From DVED01 sp963838375 (GTDB lineage Bacteria; Cyanobacteriota; Cyanobacteriia; Cyanobacteriales; Geitlerinemataceae), in NCBI GenBank assembly GCA_963838375.1, contig CAWIQY010000008.1:248001-312000 (forward strand): 64,000 bases of DNA, in the 5' to 3' direction. The notes under the pieces were generated by a model. That model was not told where the DNA came from. It made no database searches and saw nothing but the letters and a program-made list of their open reading frames with translations. The position numbers and the translations under genes were made by a program. This document shows, piece after piece, positions 1 to 10,058 of this stretch (position 1 is the stretch's first letter; the number at the start of each line of letters is the position of its first letter).

Positions 1-2466
1 CAGCGCGTCGATACTATTACTAATTAAATTCATAAAAACTTGATTGAGCTGCCCCGCATAGCATTCTACGGGCGGCAAACTCCCATAATCTTTAATCACT
101 TTAATTTCCCCCCGTTCTGCTTTAGGTTTTAAACGGTACTGCAAAATCAGCAATGTCCCATCAATCCCTTCATGAATATCGACGGGCTTCATCTCCGCTT
201 GATCCAGACGGGAAAAATTGCGCAGTGACAACACGATATGGCGAATCCGATCGGCTCCCAGCTTCATCGAATCGAGCATCTTTGGCAAATCCTCGAGCAA
301 AAAATCCAGATCGATATCTTCAGCCATCTCTTCAATTTCTTCCTCTGGCTGGGGATAATATTTTCGGTAGCCTTCCAGAAGTGTCATCAAATCTTGGACG
401 TACTCGGTGGTGTGGCGGATATTTCCATAGATAAAATTGACAGGATTGTTAATTTCGTGAGCCACTCCCGCCACCAATTGACCGAGACTAGACATTTTTT
501 CACTTTGAATCAATTTGCTCTGAGTTTGTTTCAACTCTTGCAGCGCCACTTGTGCTCGTTCGGCTTGGGATTTGGCGACAGAGGTAGCTTGCTGGCTTTG
601 TTCGTAGAGTTCTGCTTGTCCGATCGCGATCGCTGCTTGATTCGCCAGTTGTTCGAGCAAATCGATTTCCGAAGATTGCCACACCCTTGGCGATCGACAT
701 TCATGCAGGATTAACAATCCCCATAACTGCGACTCCCTCTCTCGACGAATCGGCACCACCAAACAAGCTTTCACCTGCAAAGAATGTAAAAATTCGCGGT
801 AACACTCATCGGAGATCTCCGTTTGGATATTGCTAACGGCGCGGATCTGACCCTCCTCAAACAAACGAGTCGATCGATTCTTCAGCGCCAATAAAGTGGG
901 ATAAGAAAAACAACTATTCGGTTCTCGCACTCCCAATACCGATTGCCAACTCCCTCGCACATCTTCAACAATCACATCGCCCGGGTTTTCCGGTGGGTTT
1001 TCCGGATGGATTTGGTAGATGACAGCCCGATCGGTATCCAGCACCGATCGAACTTCCCGCACAATGGTGGACAGTAGCGTCGGTAAGTCCAGAGTGCTGC
1101 GAATTTGGTCGGTAATGTGTTTGCGCAGTTGACTGAATTCCAACGCTTGTTGCAGCTTCATAGTACGTTCTTGCACTTGCAACTCGAGATTGACATTGAG
1201 CGATCGAACTTGCTGGTAGAGCTGATATTGTTGAATTGCCATGGAAAACTGTTCTCCCAAAGCTTGAACCAGTTCGATTTCGTCCGGCGTCCAAACTGGC
1301 GCCCGATTTTGTTGTCGTTCTCGCCAGATTTCAAAAGATCGTCGGGGACGCAGTTGCTTTTCTTGCGGGTTAAATCGTCCCGCCCACAATCGCTCTGTCG
1401 TCACGCTAGAGCGACAAATACTCAGGTATCCCAGATGCTGTTGGCGGTAGTACAGCGAAACGATTAAGACACCGCGAATCGCGGTGGGTTTGAAAACCGG
1501 GAGCGACGATCGAAATAGAGGATCTTGGTAAACATCGGCAACTGCCTTCACCGGGCTAGCCAGTTGCGCTAGAAAAGCGGGATCTTCGAGCCAATCCCGT
1601 TCTAGTTGCAGAGGATCTGCCAATTTCGGTTGCTCGCCACAGGCAAACAGTTTTCGATCGGTATTCAGATACAGCCTGCCACCAATGCCATCGAGAGCGG
1701 CAACCGTTGCCTCCAATGCGGCTTGTAATTCGACGGTGGGTTGAGCGTGAAGTAGGGTAGAAATTTGGTTGACGGTGAGTTCTCGTTGGCTTTTGGCTCG
1801 CGCTTGGCTGAGGAGGGTGGATTGGGCGATGGCGATCGAAACGCGATCGGCAACCATCTGCACCAGATCTAAGTCTTCCAGGGAGATCGATCGGGGTTCG
1901 CCATGGTGCGATACCAGCAAACCCCACAAATGGGGCGTACGGTTCGCCGTGCCCATCGCCAATTCTGACTCCAGCGAGATCGGCACTACCAAGGAAGACA
2001 CCACTCCCATGGCGTGCAAATACTGCAAATGGCAGGAATCGATCGGACGATAGTCGATCGGCTGGCGAGTTGCATTCTCCCATCCCCCCAGTTGAGATCC
2101 GTCTGACTCTCCCGAAACCAGCGGACTCCAGCCAATGGTTCCGGCTTGACGATCCACGATCGATCGCACTCGCCACAAGACAAACCGCTCTCGTGCCTGA
2201 GCCGGGATATCGTCTGCGGGGAAGTTCAATCCCAGTAGAGAAGGCAGCCGCTGTTCGTGAATCGACTCAGCAATCACTTTGCCGCTGCCATCGGGGTTAA
2301 ACCGATAAACCATCACCCGATCGGTACCCAACACCGATCGCACTTCAGCCGTCGTCGTACTTAAAATCTCTTTGAGTTCTAAAGATTGACGAATGCGGTT
2401 AGCAATTCGGTGCAGTAAAACTTCCCGCTCTAATTGCTTTTGTTGTATTGGTGCGTTGTATTTCAT
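1..2466 (-). CDS. Multi-GAF sensor histidine kinase, phytochrome/Cph2-like (3' truncated by window edge)
   Basis: The reading frame is open from an ATG at 2466 down to base 1, 822 codons without a stop. It has three GAF-type modules followed by a kinase core. GAF1 (about residues 20-200) carries phytochrome-like features: a PADDIP motif and a Cys145-His146 pair followed by LQYLHAMGV, the place where phytochromes attach bilin. A central degenerate GAF follows, then GAF3 with Cys555-Tyr556 at the equivalent place, a short coiled coil, and the H-box VAHEINNP (phospho-acceptor His670). The sequence stops inside the ATPase N-box (NLISNSIDAL), so the G boxes lie outside the window. No transmembrane segment is visible, so a cytoplasmic light-responsive kinase is inferred. 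There is no PHY domain in the visible part. Family call strong; bilin binding is inference. Confidence 0.9.
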   Translation of the reverse strand, partial: MKYNAPIQQKQLEREVLLHRIANRIRQSLELKEILSTTTAEVRSVLGTDRVMVYRFNPDGSGKVIAESIHEQRLPSLLGLNFPADDIPAQARERFVLWRVRSIVDRQAGTIGWSPLVSGESDGSQLGGWENATRQPIDYRPIDSCHLQYLHAMGVVSSLVVPISLESELAMGTANRTPHLWGLLVSHHGEPRSISLEDLDLVQMVADRVSIAIAQSTLLSQARAKSQRELTVNQISTLLHAQPTVELQAALEATVAALDGIGGRLYLNTDRKLFACGEQPKLADPLQLERDWLEDPAFLAQLASPVKAVADVYQDPLFRSSLPVFKPTAIRGVLIVSLYYRQQHLGYLSICRSSVTTERLWAGRFNPQEKQLRPRRSFEIWRERQQNRAPVWTPDEIELVQALGEQFSMAIQQYQLYQQVRSLNVNLELQVQERTMKLQQALEFSQLRKHITDQIRSTLDLPTLLSTIVREVRSVLDTDRAVIYQIHPENPPENPGDVIVEDVRGSWQSVLGVREPNSCFSYPTLLALKNRSTRLFEEGQIRAVSNIQTEISDECYREFLHSLQVKACLVVPIRRERESQLWGLLILHECRSPRVWQSSEIDLLEQLANQAAIAIGQAELYEQSQQATSVAKSQAERAQVALQELKQTQSKLIQSEKMSSLGQLVAGVAHEINNPVNFIYGNIRHTTEYVQDLMTLLEGYRKYYPQPEEEIEEMAEDIDLDFLLEDLPKMLDSMKLGADRIRHIVLSLRNFSRLDQAEMKPVDIHEGIDGTLLILQYRLKPKAERGEIKVIKDYGSLPPVECYAGQLNQVFMNLISNSIDAL

Positions 2467-3247
2467 CCCGCTTCAACCTTCCTATTAACCGTTTTTTATA
2501 GATGTCGCCTCTCATCCCCTAAGATTGACCCCTGTTCTATCTATTTAAAAATGAGGCTTGTTTATTATCAGTGTCTAAATATTATATAAAATCAATAACT
2601 CAACGGGATATTAATATTAATGAACAGACAAAAAATGAATGTGTTCCGGCGATACTCAGACCCTCGACCGTCATCAAACCACCCATCGATCGCTCATCCG
2701 ATCTCTCAAAGCAATGAAATTTTCCATTGTCGATCGTCGTTCCTAAGTTAAGGCGAACCCCGAACCCATTGTTGACTCACGACATCGCGATCCAGAAAGT
2801 TACTCCACTTCAAAGTGGAGTTCCTCTCGCGGCGGATTCCGTTCTGCTAGCGATGGGTTTGTGGCAATTTTGTTCGACGGTCGATCGCTGCTTTGGCCAC
2901 CTCTGAATGCTGACTGACCCTGCTTAGTCGCATCCCGATCGCGATCCCAAATGAGATAGGTATAGTCATATGGTATACTAATTTACATTAAAAAACGATA
3001 TTGAATAAAAGCCATCTTGCCATAACGCAAGTACCAACGCGACAAAATAAGTCTTGAGGAACTCTACTTTTGTTGAACTGACCGATTTGTGAACGTTATC
3101 GATACCGCTGCCAAATATCATTCTGTTTACCAGCTTGGCTTCTAAGTTTCAATACGATCGTTCAGTTGTGAGATCCCTCTTTTTACAATAAGTCGAATCG
3201 AGTAGTTTGAGTTTTGGCACAGAATCTCTGGATTCGACTCGAAAAAA
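2467..3247. other. Long intergenic region, no gene recognised
   Basis: About 780 bases between the histidine kinase start and the NADAR gene end. I found no convincing coding frame. It contains a compact hairpin at 2802-2821 (arms ACTCCACTT and AAGTGGAGT, 2-base loop) and an AT-rich stretch around 2960-3010. It presumably holds the kinase promoter, but no clear sigma-70 boxes could be assigned. Confidence 0.5.
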
Positions 3248-3709
3248 TTAGCGGGCAGCATCCCGAACCGACTGAATTTGCGATCGGACACTCATCAGAA
3301 TTTGCCCCAGATGATTTTGTCCGGTTCGATCGGCACCGCAGCCCCAAAAATAATCGGTTGGGGAATCTTCCACGATCGTCTCCTGCCCCGTCCCCAACAA
3401 AATCTCTTGTACATCGAGATGCGTCAGAAACTTCGTTAAAACGGCTTTTCGCATAACGGTTGTCTTCACCGCAGACCAATCCGCGCGACAAATTCGGCAG
3501 CTATCCCGTCCCCATTTCGCGGCATCTTCCGGCGTCGGTGCCTGCCAAATTTTCCACATCAGCGGTTCGTCCACCGTCCCCCGAAATTTATGAGCTTGGT
3601 AGTAATGTTCCACCGTTTGCCAATCTTTGCCGTCGAGATGAATGCTGTGGGGCGAAAAGTTGGAAAAACAGCCGTATGGATTGTAAACTTTGTAAAAATA
3701 GATGGGCAT
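3248..3709 (-). CDS. NADAR / YbiA-family protein
   Basis: A 153-residue protein whose start MPIYFYKV and following PYGCFSNFSPH and WQTVEHYYQAHKF segments are hallmarks of the NADAR (YbiA, DUF1768) family. The central MRKAVLTKF and the C-terminal DYFWGCGADRTGQNHLG complete the domain, so the protein is full length with no other domains. Family members are cytoplasmic and YbiA-type proteins cleave the N-glycosidic bond of damaged riboflavin-pathway intermediates; others act on ADP-ribose derivatives. The exact substrate here cannot be read from sequence. It is transcribed in the same direction as fetB but with a gap of about 70 bases, so shared transcription is possible but unproven. Confidence 0.9.
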   Translation of the reverse strand: MPIYFYKVYNPYGCFSNFSPHSIHLDGKDWQTVEHYYQAHKFRGTVDEPLMWKIWQAPTPEDAAKWGRDSCRICRADWSAVKTTVMRKAVLTKFLTHLDVQEILLGTGQETIVEDSPTDYFWGCGADRTGQNHLGQILMSVRSQIQSVRDAAR

Positions 3710-3781
3710 GGTTCGTTATTTGTGATTCGTTCTATCCTCTATCTTCAATCCAATTCCCCATTCCCCATTCTCCATTACCCA

Positions 3782-4561
3782 TTACAGTTTCAATCGATCG
3801 GCGTCATCGAAAACCAATTTAGATAAACCATTGACGATCGCCACCGTACCCATCAGACCCGCCAGCATCAGCATTAACACCACCAGAATCTGATAAGCAG
3901 CCGCCGTCAGGGGAGAGACACCGCCAAGGAGTTGACCGCTGGTTAATCCGGGAATGGCAACCAATCCCACCGTCATAGTGGCATTGAGAGTGGGCAAAAA
4001 TCCCGATCGAATGGCATCGCGACGATATCCATCGACGGCTTGTTGGGGAGTCGCACCCAGACACAGGTGGGTTTCGATTTCCAGTGGGTGACTCCCCAGG
4101 CTGCTGACAAACCGTTCTCCGGCGATCGCTGCACCGTTAAGCGTGTTACCAAGAATCAGTCCCCCAAAAGCAATGGCATAGCGCGGATCGAGCCATGCTT
4201 GCGGCTGGCGCAGCACCAGAATCTGGGTATACAACAGAGCAAACGCCGTGCTGGCAAACAAAGCCAGCCAAACAACCGGAAATAACCGAGGGATTTTTCG
4301 GCTAATCCGATTGCCAGTGGCGATCGCCGTGAGGGTTAATAACAGCAGGAGAAAACCCAGCAGGAAAAGAGGCTGATTTCCCGCAAAGGTGAATTCCAGC
4401 ACAATTCCCAGCACCAACAACTGGACGATCGCTCGCGCCGCTGCCAATGCCAAACTTCCTTCTAACCCCAAACGCTGCCACGCCGACAATCCGATGGCAA
4501 TGGCAACCATCCCCAATGCCAGTCCCAAATCGAGAAAATCCAGTTCGATCGGTGTATCCAC
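3782..4561 (-). CDS. fetB: FetB-type (YbbM/UPF0014) ABC transporter permease
   Basis: A 259-residue polytopic membrane protein, the length usual for FetB/YbbM. It is almost entirely hydrophobic segments, with the family's conserved amphipathic middle (PRYAIAFGGLILGNTLNGAAIAGERF) and the conserved patch LGATPQQAVDGYRRDAIRSG followed by PTLNATMTVGLVAIPGLTSGQLLGG. In E. coli FetAB is implicated in iron export and protects against oxidative stress. The partner ATPase FetA is not next to it here, so it must lie elsewhere or be absent. An iron theme fits the neighbouring imelysin operon on the other strand, but that link is inference. Confidence 0.9.
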   Translation of the reverse strand: MDTPIELDFLDLGLALGMVAIAIGLSAWQRLGLEGSLALAAARAIVQLLVLGIVLEFTFAGNQPLFLLGFLLLLLTLTAIATGNRISRKIPRLFPVVWLALFASTAFALLYTQILVLRQPQAWLDPRYAIAFGGLILGNTLNGAAIAGERFVSSLGSHPLEIETHLCLGATPQQAVDGYRRDAIRSGFLPTLNATMTVGLVAIPGLTSGQLLGGVSPLTAAAYQILVVLMLMLAGLMGTVAIVNGLSKLVFDDADRLKL

Positions 4562-5084
4562 TTCAGTTAACTTTTACGCTTTGCGAACAGTCAATTTATA
4601 CCAAGACTTTCCCTTCTCTTTCGAGCTGATTCGGTCAAGGAAATCAACCAACATTCCTCATCCACCATCAGAGATCGACCGATCGAAGGTCAAGCATTCC
4701 ATGGGGGAAGCTTAGATGGCACAACCCATCTCAAATACTATCCTCCACAGAGATGACTGGAAGTGTTTTCCAATCTAAAGCTTGAGTAAATCTTAAGAAT
4801 CCAAAGCTACCAGTTGAAATAGATTCGCAATATTGCCAAGATACTGCTACATTAGAAAGTCGAAGTTTAGCCAAACCATTTCTCGGATTACGGATTTTTG
4901 GCATTGGGGACTTGCGGGTTCATAACAGACCCATCAAGTTGCCCAAATTCTAGAACGCAGGTTTTCTGGCAGGTACTCCAATCGATTGGCAAATCCCTGA
5001 ATCCTTGAACATTAAACGCTCCATCAGTACCGTTATTCGATCTCTAGACGGTTCGATCTCATCTAATTGTTTTCAACTTAAATT
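4562..5084 (+). promoter_or_regulatory. Divergent intergenic region upstream of the imelysin operon
   Basis: A 523-base region between the divergent fetB and imelysin genes that must carry promoters for both. I looked for a Fur-box-like palindrome because both flanking families are iron-linked, but found nothing convincing. There is no strong Shine-Dalgarno sequence before the imelysin ATG at 5085. Confidence 0.35.
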
Positions 5085-6323
5085 ATGACTCAGACATCTG
5101 TGAAGATCGCAGTTGCCACCCTCACGGCTCTGTCGCTCTCCTTGGGCAGTCGGGTTCAGGCGACGATCTCCTCCCCTGCTCCTGAGAATTATTCGTCTTT
5201 GGAAATGCCCTCTCCCGAACCCGAGTCGATCGCCATGGAGGTCTCTCTGAAACCCTATGTTGAGGGCTATGCCGAGTTAGTTTATCGCAACTACCAGGAT
5301 TCTCATCAGCAAGCGGTTCGTTTGGGCAAGGCGATCGAGGCATTCCTAGCTCAACCCAACGACGCCACCCATCAAGCCGCCCAGCAAGCTTGGGTTGAGG
5401 CTCGTCAAAGTTATTTACAAACCGAAGCATTCCGGTTTTACGAAGGTCCGATCGACTTTATCGATCCCGCCACCGGAGAAGAAGTACCCGAGGGGCGGAT
5501 CAATGCTTGGCCGATGAATGAAGCGTTCATCGATTACGTTCAAGGCAATCCAGACAGTGGCATTATTAACAACAAGAGTCTGGAAGTTTCCATCGAAACG
5601 ATCTTGGAAAACGACCAGGTTACCGATGAAGCCGACGTAACCACCGGTTGGCACGCGATCGAATTCTTGCTGTGGGGTCAGGATTTGAATCCCCAGGGAC
5701 CGGGACTTCGCAGTTTTGAAGATTTTGTCCCCGATGGAGATAGCAACGATCGTCGTCGCACCTATCTCCAATTGGTCACCACTCAGCTGATCGACGACTT
5801 GAGCTTTCTGGAAAACGAATGGAAGCCAAACGCCAATAATTTCCGCGCGGAGTTTATCGATCGAGATCCGAAAGAGTCGATGGGCAAAATTCTCACCTCA
5901 CTGGCGACCCTCAGCGCCTTTGAGATGTCTTCCGAACGCCTTACCGTCGCCCTCGATAGCGGCAATCAGGAAGACGAACATTCCTGCTTTAGCGATACCA
6001 CTCGCCAGGACTTTGTCTTCAATGCCAAAGGGATTGAGAATGTCTACTTTGGCAACTACGGCAACTACGATGGTCCCGGTTTTGACGAACTCATCGCGCA
6101 GCTAGACCCAGCAATCAACCAAACCGTTGTCGCGGCTTTGACACAGACCCGCTCGGCAATCTCCAATATTAACCAACCCTTCGATGGGGTTCTGGCTTCA
6201 CCACCAGGAAGCGAGGCTAGAGAAGAAGCGGAAGCGGCGATTACCGCCCTGGAAAATCAGGCTGAAGCCTTTCAAGCACTGGGGGAAGTGTTGGGAGTTG
6301 ATGTGGAGATTCTGGCAGAATGA
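5085..6323 (+). CDS. irpA: Imelysin (peptidase M75) family protein, IrpA-like
   Basis: A 412-residue exported protein with an N-terminal signal segment (TALSLSLGSRVQA, cleavage near residue 28) and an imelysin fold. The diagnostic GxHxxE motif appears as GWHAIEFLLWGQD, and downstream SERLTVAL and QEDEHSCFSDTT are typical of the family. Imelysin proteins (IrpA in Synechococcus, insulin-cleaving proteins elsewhere) are iron-regulated periplasmic or outer-membrane-associated proteins thought to take part in iron uptake; proteolysis is doubtful for most. The stop overlaps the ATG of the di-haem oxidoreductase (ATGA, 6320-6323), so the two are translationally coupled. The symbol rests on family and gene pairing, not on orthology. 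Confidence 0.88.
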   Translation: MTQTSVKIAVATLTALSLSLGSRVQATISSPAPENYSSLEMPSPEPESIAMEVSLKPYVEGYAELVYRNYQDSHQQAVRLGKAIEAFLAQPNDATHQAAQQAWVEARQSYLQTEAFRFYEGPIDFIDPATGEEVPEGRINAWPMNEAFIDYVQGNPDSGIINNKSLEVSIETILENDQVTDEADVTTGWHAIEFLLWGQDLNPQGPGLRSFEDFVPDGDSNDRRRTYLQLVTTQLIDDLSFLENEWKPNANNFRAEFIDRDPKESMGKILTSLATLSAFEMSSERLTVALDSGNQEDEHSCFSDTTRQDFVFNAKGIENVYFGNYGNYDGPGFDELIAQLDPAINQTVVAALTQTRSAISNINQPFDGVLASPPGSEAREEAEAAITALENQAEAFQALGEVLGVDVEILAE

Positions 6324-7760
6324 GACATAAGCGTTACTGGCTCGCTATTCTTGCCGTTGTCGTTGCCGTTTCGATCGTCCTCTCTTCTTGGATATCTCCA
6401 TATCCTGGGATAGCCTCAGAGGATTATACCGCCGAAATTCAGCGCAACCGCACGACGTTATCTGGTGGAGAGCTAGCAACGGTTGAGAAAATTACCCAAA
6501 CGGCTTTTGCTCAACCGATTACCAATCTCGATCGCGCCCGGCGGCGCATCTTTTCCTTTGGAGACCACCTGTTCAACACCCAATGGGTTCAGGCTCCGGC
6601 TTCTGTTGCCACCCTCGATGGGCTCGGTCCCCTGTTCAACCGCAATTCCTGCGCCGGGTGTCACGTGCGGGATGGTCGAGGTCGTCCGCCTCTGCCCGAC
6701 GAAACCCGGATGCTGTCGATGTTGGTTCGGCTGAGCGTTCCGGGGCAAAACGATCGCGGCGGACCGCTGCCCCATCCGGTCTACGGCGGACAGTTTCAGG
6801 AGCAAGGAATCCTCGGCGTGGCGGCTGAGGGAGAAACGAAAATTTCTTGGACGGAAGAGCCAGGGCAGTTTGCCGATGGTCAAGCTTTTAATCTGCGTCG
6901 TCCTGCCTATGAGTTTACCAATCTCGGCTACGGCCTGTTGGGGGAAGATATGCTGTTTTCGCCTCGGGTGGCTCCGCCGGTTTTTGGTCTGGGATTGCTG
7001 GAAAATATTCCTGAAGAGAGTATCGTCCAACAAGCTGACCCCGACGATCGAGATGGAGACGGGATTTCCGGTCGTCCGAACTGGGTTTGGGATGTCCGGC
7101 AGCAGGAAACGCGCTTGGGTCGTTTTGGCTTGAAAGCTAGCGAACCCAACATCAAGCAGCAGATTGCCGATGCGTTTAATGGCGATATTGGGATTACCAG
7201 CAGCTTGAAAGAGACTTCAAGCTGCACGGAGTTCGCAGGTGGACTGTCAGGAAAAAGCCCAATTGGGCGATCGACCTGATGTGAGTGATGTCTTTTTGGA
7301 TAAAATTACCACCTACGTTAGTTTGCTGGCGGTTCCAGCGAGGCGCAATCTCGATGGCGCGACCGAGCAACGGGGAGAACGACTGTTTTATCAGGCGCAA
7401 TGTGCAACTTGTCATTTGCCGAGACTGGTGACGGGAAACGCTTCCGAGCATCCTGAGTTTAACGATGTCGTCATTCATCCCTACACGGATTTACTGTTGC
7501 ACGATATGGGGGCAGATCTGGCTGACAATCGTCCGGATTTTGAGGCTGATGGTCAAGAGTGGCGAACTCCTCCATTGTGGGGGATTGGTTTGGTGGAGAA
7601 TGTCAACAAGCACACGTTTTTCCTGCATGATGGTCGCGCTCGCAATTTCGCCGAAGCAATTCTCTGGCATGGCGGTGAGGCAGAGCAATCTAAGGAACAG
7701 TTTGTGGCGATGGAGGAGGGAGATCGAGAGGCGCTGGTACAGTTCTTAAACTCGTTGTAG
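6320..7760 (+). CDS. Di-haem oxidoreductase (cytochrome c peroxidase-like) of the imelysin operon, interrupted by a 1-base frameshift
   Basis: The product begins with a signal anchor (WLAILAVVVAVSIVLSSWI) and has two c-type haem motifs, CAGCH (6650-6664, near residue 111) and CATCH (7401-7415). This is the di-haem oxidoreductase/putative peroxidase family (DHOR) commonly paired with imelysin. The upstream frame runs to a stop at 7277-7279 and the downstream frame carries the second haem to 7760. Removing one base near 7232-7236 (in GAGTTCGCAGG) restores a smooth reading C-T-E-L-Q-V-D-C-Q, giving about 479 residues. So one extra base is present, either a real mutation or a sequence error. Inferred role: periplasmic electron transfer linked to iron acquisition. 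Confidence 0.85.
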
Positions 7761-7842
7761 TTTTGGGCATATCATTTGTACGTCTTGGCATAATCTCTCT
7801 CGAGTTTTGCTCAATCTAGGCACTACACATTTTAGAGACAGA

Positions 7843-7870
7843 AAAGCCGTCAATCAAGAGACGCGGCTTT
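7843..7870 (+). terminator. Possible terminator hairpin after the imelysin operon
   Basis: Arms AAAGCCG (7843-7849) and CGGCTTT (7864-7870) are exact complements around a 14-base loop, just upstream of hemC. The T tract is short, so this is a weak terminator candidate. Confidence 0.35.
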
Positions 7871-7933
7871 GAACCCAAAATTCTGGTAATCTAGATTGAG
7901 CTTGTATCGATCGCCGTTTATCTCTCCTCGTCA

Positions 7934-8905
7934 ATGAGTGCAACCGTCTCCGCGTCACCCCGCACAGTCCGCATCGGATCTCGCAAAAGCCAACTGGCAC
8001 TGGTGCAAACCTACTGGGTACAAGAACAACTGCAACAGCGCTTTCCCGATCGCACCTTTGAAGTTCACACCATGTCCTCCAAAGGGGATAAAATTCTCGA
8101 TGTTCCCTTGGCAAAAATTGGTGACAAAGGACTGTTCACCAAAGAACTAGAAGACAAGATGCTGCAAAATGAGACGGATTTTGCCGTACATTCCCTCAAG
8201 GATCTCCCCACAAACTTGCCCGAAGGGCTGATGCTGGGTTGCATCACCGAACGCGAAAACCCCGCCGATGCCCTCGTTGTCCACGAACGCCACAAAGACA
8301 AGCAACTCGAGACCTTACCGGAAGGATCTATCATCGGCACATCTTCCCTCAGACGATTGGCTCAATTGCGCCACCACTATCCCCATTTCGAGTTTAAAGA
8401 TGTTCGCGGCAACCTGAATACCCGCTTAGCAAAACTAGATGAAGGCGGTTACGATGCGCTGATCCTGGCTGTAGCGGGGCTAGAACGCCTGGAAATGGGC
8501 GATCGCGTCCACCAAGTCATTCCCGCAGACATCTCGCTCCACGCCGTCGGACAAGGCGCGTTGGGCATCGAATGTCGCGCTGACGATCCCGAAGTTTTGG
8601 AACTGCTCAAGGCGCTGGAACATCAACCGACGGCTTGGCGCTGCTTAGCCGAACGAGCTTTACTCCGGAGCTTGGAAGGCGGCTGTCAAGTGCCGATCGG
8701 TGTTAATACTACCATAGAAGGCGATCGACTCACCCTGACGGGAATGGTTTCTAGTTTAGACGGTCAGCGCTTAATTAAAGATTCGATCGAAGGTGCGGCA
8801 ACTGAGGCGGAACAACTCGGCATCGAGCTCGCCAATCGCTTGCGCCAACAAGGCGCCTCGGAAATTCTCGAAGAAATCTTCCGCGACATCCAACGCGGAT
8901 CGTAA
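7934..8905 (+). CDS. hemC: Hydroxymethylbilane synthase (porphobilinogen deaminase)
   Basis: A 323-residue enzyme that polymerises four porphobilinogens into hydroxymethylbilane, in the tetrapyrrole pathway feeding haem, chlorophyll and bilins. Clear signatures: RIGSRKSQLALVQT at the N-terminus, AVHSLKDLPT, GTSSLRRLAQL, DVRGNLNTRLAKLD, and EGGCQVPIG, whose Cys251 carries the dipyrromethane cofactor. Length is normal. It sits alone between the imelysin operon and a PEP-CTERM gene. Confidence 0.98.
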   Translation: MSATVSASPRTVRIGSRKSQLALVQTYWVQEQLQQRFPDRTFEVHTMSSKGDKILDVPLAKIGDKGLFTKELEDKMLQNETDFAVHSLKDLPTNLPEGLMLGCITERENPADALVVHERHKDKQLETLPEGSIIGTSSLRRLAQLRHHYPHFEFKDVRGNLNTRLAKLDEGGYDALILAVAGLERLEMGDRVHQVIPADISLHAVGQGALGIECRADDPEVLELLKALEHQPTAWRCLAERALLRSLEGGCQVPIGVNTTIEGDRLTLTGMVSSLDGQRLIKDSIEGAATEAEQLGIELANRLRQQGASEILEEIFRDIQRGS

Positions 8906-9272
8906 AAGCGTCATCGCTATAGATTCCGACCTTTTGTCACCGCGGCGCCTCTAAAACTCCTCGAACTATTAACCCTCACTGTAATGTTTCCATGTAATCT
9001 CTGTAAATCTTTTATGAAGAGCCAGGGGTAGGCTTGCTTTGGAAGATTATGCTAGGCTAATATTTAGCTGCGAGTTTTACCCTTCCTTGCTTAAATCCGA
9101 ATGGCATTGATTTGCCCAGATCCCTGCTTTGATAAACGCATCAGGATAGTTAAAATTTTCGAGAGAATGCAGGAAGGGCTATAGTCGGACAAAAAGTTCC
9201 ATTAATTAGTCGGTTATCTCTCTTAAACTCATTGATTTTCACCTTCCATATCAACAAGCAGGAGAATTCCCT
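8906..9272. other. Intergenic region upstream of the PEP-CTERM gene
   Basis: 367 bases without a coding frame. The only confident element is the ribosome binding site AGGAG just before the ATG at 9273. Promoter boxes were not assignable. Confidence 0.4.
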
Positions 9273-9971
9273 ATGCCTCTCAAGTTGTTTCCCATAAAAT
9301 ACCTGGTTCCTGGGTTGGCAGCAACGCTACTCCCCGTCGGTGTCGCCCAAGCGGTAACATTAACCTTCACTGACTCCGTCGATTCCGCTCGAACGAATTT
9401 CACCTCTGATGTTTCCATTCCCCAATTTGACTCCAGTCTGGGTGAGTTAACGAATATTTTTATTGAATTGGCAGGCTCGGTGAGTGGTTCAATTCAATTA
9501 GAAAGTACAGATGCTGATTCATCAAATGTTACAGCAAATCTAGTGTCGGAAATTAAGCTCCAAAGACCGGATATGTCGGATCTGGTTGTCGTATTACCGA
9601 CAGCCTCAGAGGATGCCAACTTTACTGCATTTGATGGCACTGTGGATTTTGGGGGGACATCCGGTTTAACCCGCAATAATCTTTCCGAAACAGCAACCGA
9701 GTCGATTTTGCTCACCGATCCTAGTGACTTCGGGATCTTTCTGGGAACGGGTAATCTAGTGCTGCCGGTTGCCGCGCTTGGTCGATCGAATGCTTCGGGT
9801 TCCGGAAATTTGGCGACCGTTTTCCAAACCTTTGCCGGAGCTGACATTACCGTTAGTTACGAATACACCGAGCGACCCACAGCCGTTCCAGAACCCAATG
9901 CACCCATGGGTGCGTTAGCTCTGGTGGGTCTGGGAATGATGGCGAAACGGAAGTTGGCGAAGAAAGCGTAA
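9273..9971 (+). CDS. PEP-CTERM sorting-domain protein with choice-of-anchor-E-like body
   Basis: A 232-residue exported protein. It has an N-terminal signal peptide (YLVPGLAATLLPVGVAQA), a beta-rich Ser/Thr/Asp body that looks like the choice-of-anchor E domain, and a C-terminal PEP-CTERM tripartite signal: VPEPNAP, a hydrophobic stretch (ALALVGLGMMA) and the basic tail KRKLAKKA. PEP-CTERM proteins are processed by an exosortase and are often surface or extracellular-matrix components. No exosortase is in the window. It has a good AGGAG ribosome binding site and is followed by a strong terminator, so it is probably monocistronic. Confidence 0.85.
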   Translation: MPLKLFPIKYLVPGLAATLLPVGVAQAVTLTFTDSVDSARTNFTSDVSIPQFDSSLGELTNIFIELAGSVSGSIQLESTDADSSNVTANLVSEIKLQRPDMSDLVVVLPTASEDANFTAFDGTVDFGGTSGLTRNNLSETATESILLTDPSDFGIFLGTGNLVLPVAALGRSNASGSGNLATVFQTFAGADITVSYEYTERPTAVPEPNAPMGALALVGLGMMAKRKLAKKA

Positions 9972-9999
9972 GCCTTCTAGATCTGTCAAATGCGACCTA

Positions 10000-10037
10000 A
10001 AAAAGTAGGGGGAAGGCTCAACGTCACCCTACTTTTT
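10000..10037. terminator. Bidirectional rho-independent terminator
   Basis: Perfect 11-base arms, AAAAAGTAGGG (10000-10010) and CCCTACTTTTT (10027-10037). A-run and T-run flank the stem, so it can serve both the PEP-CTERM gene (+) and the convergent LysR gene (-). Confidence 0.85.
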
Positions 10038-10058
10038 CACAAATTGCGATCGCCCCAT

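Noticed and set aside
4562..5084. Fur-type iron box before the imelysin operon
   Set aside because: No sequence with enough match to the GATAAT palindrome was found.
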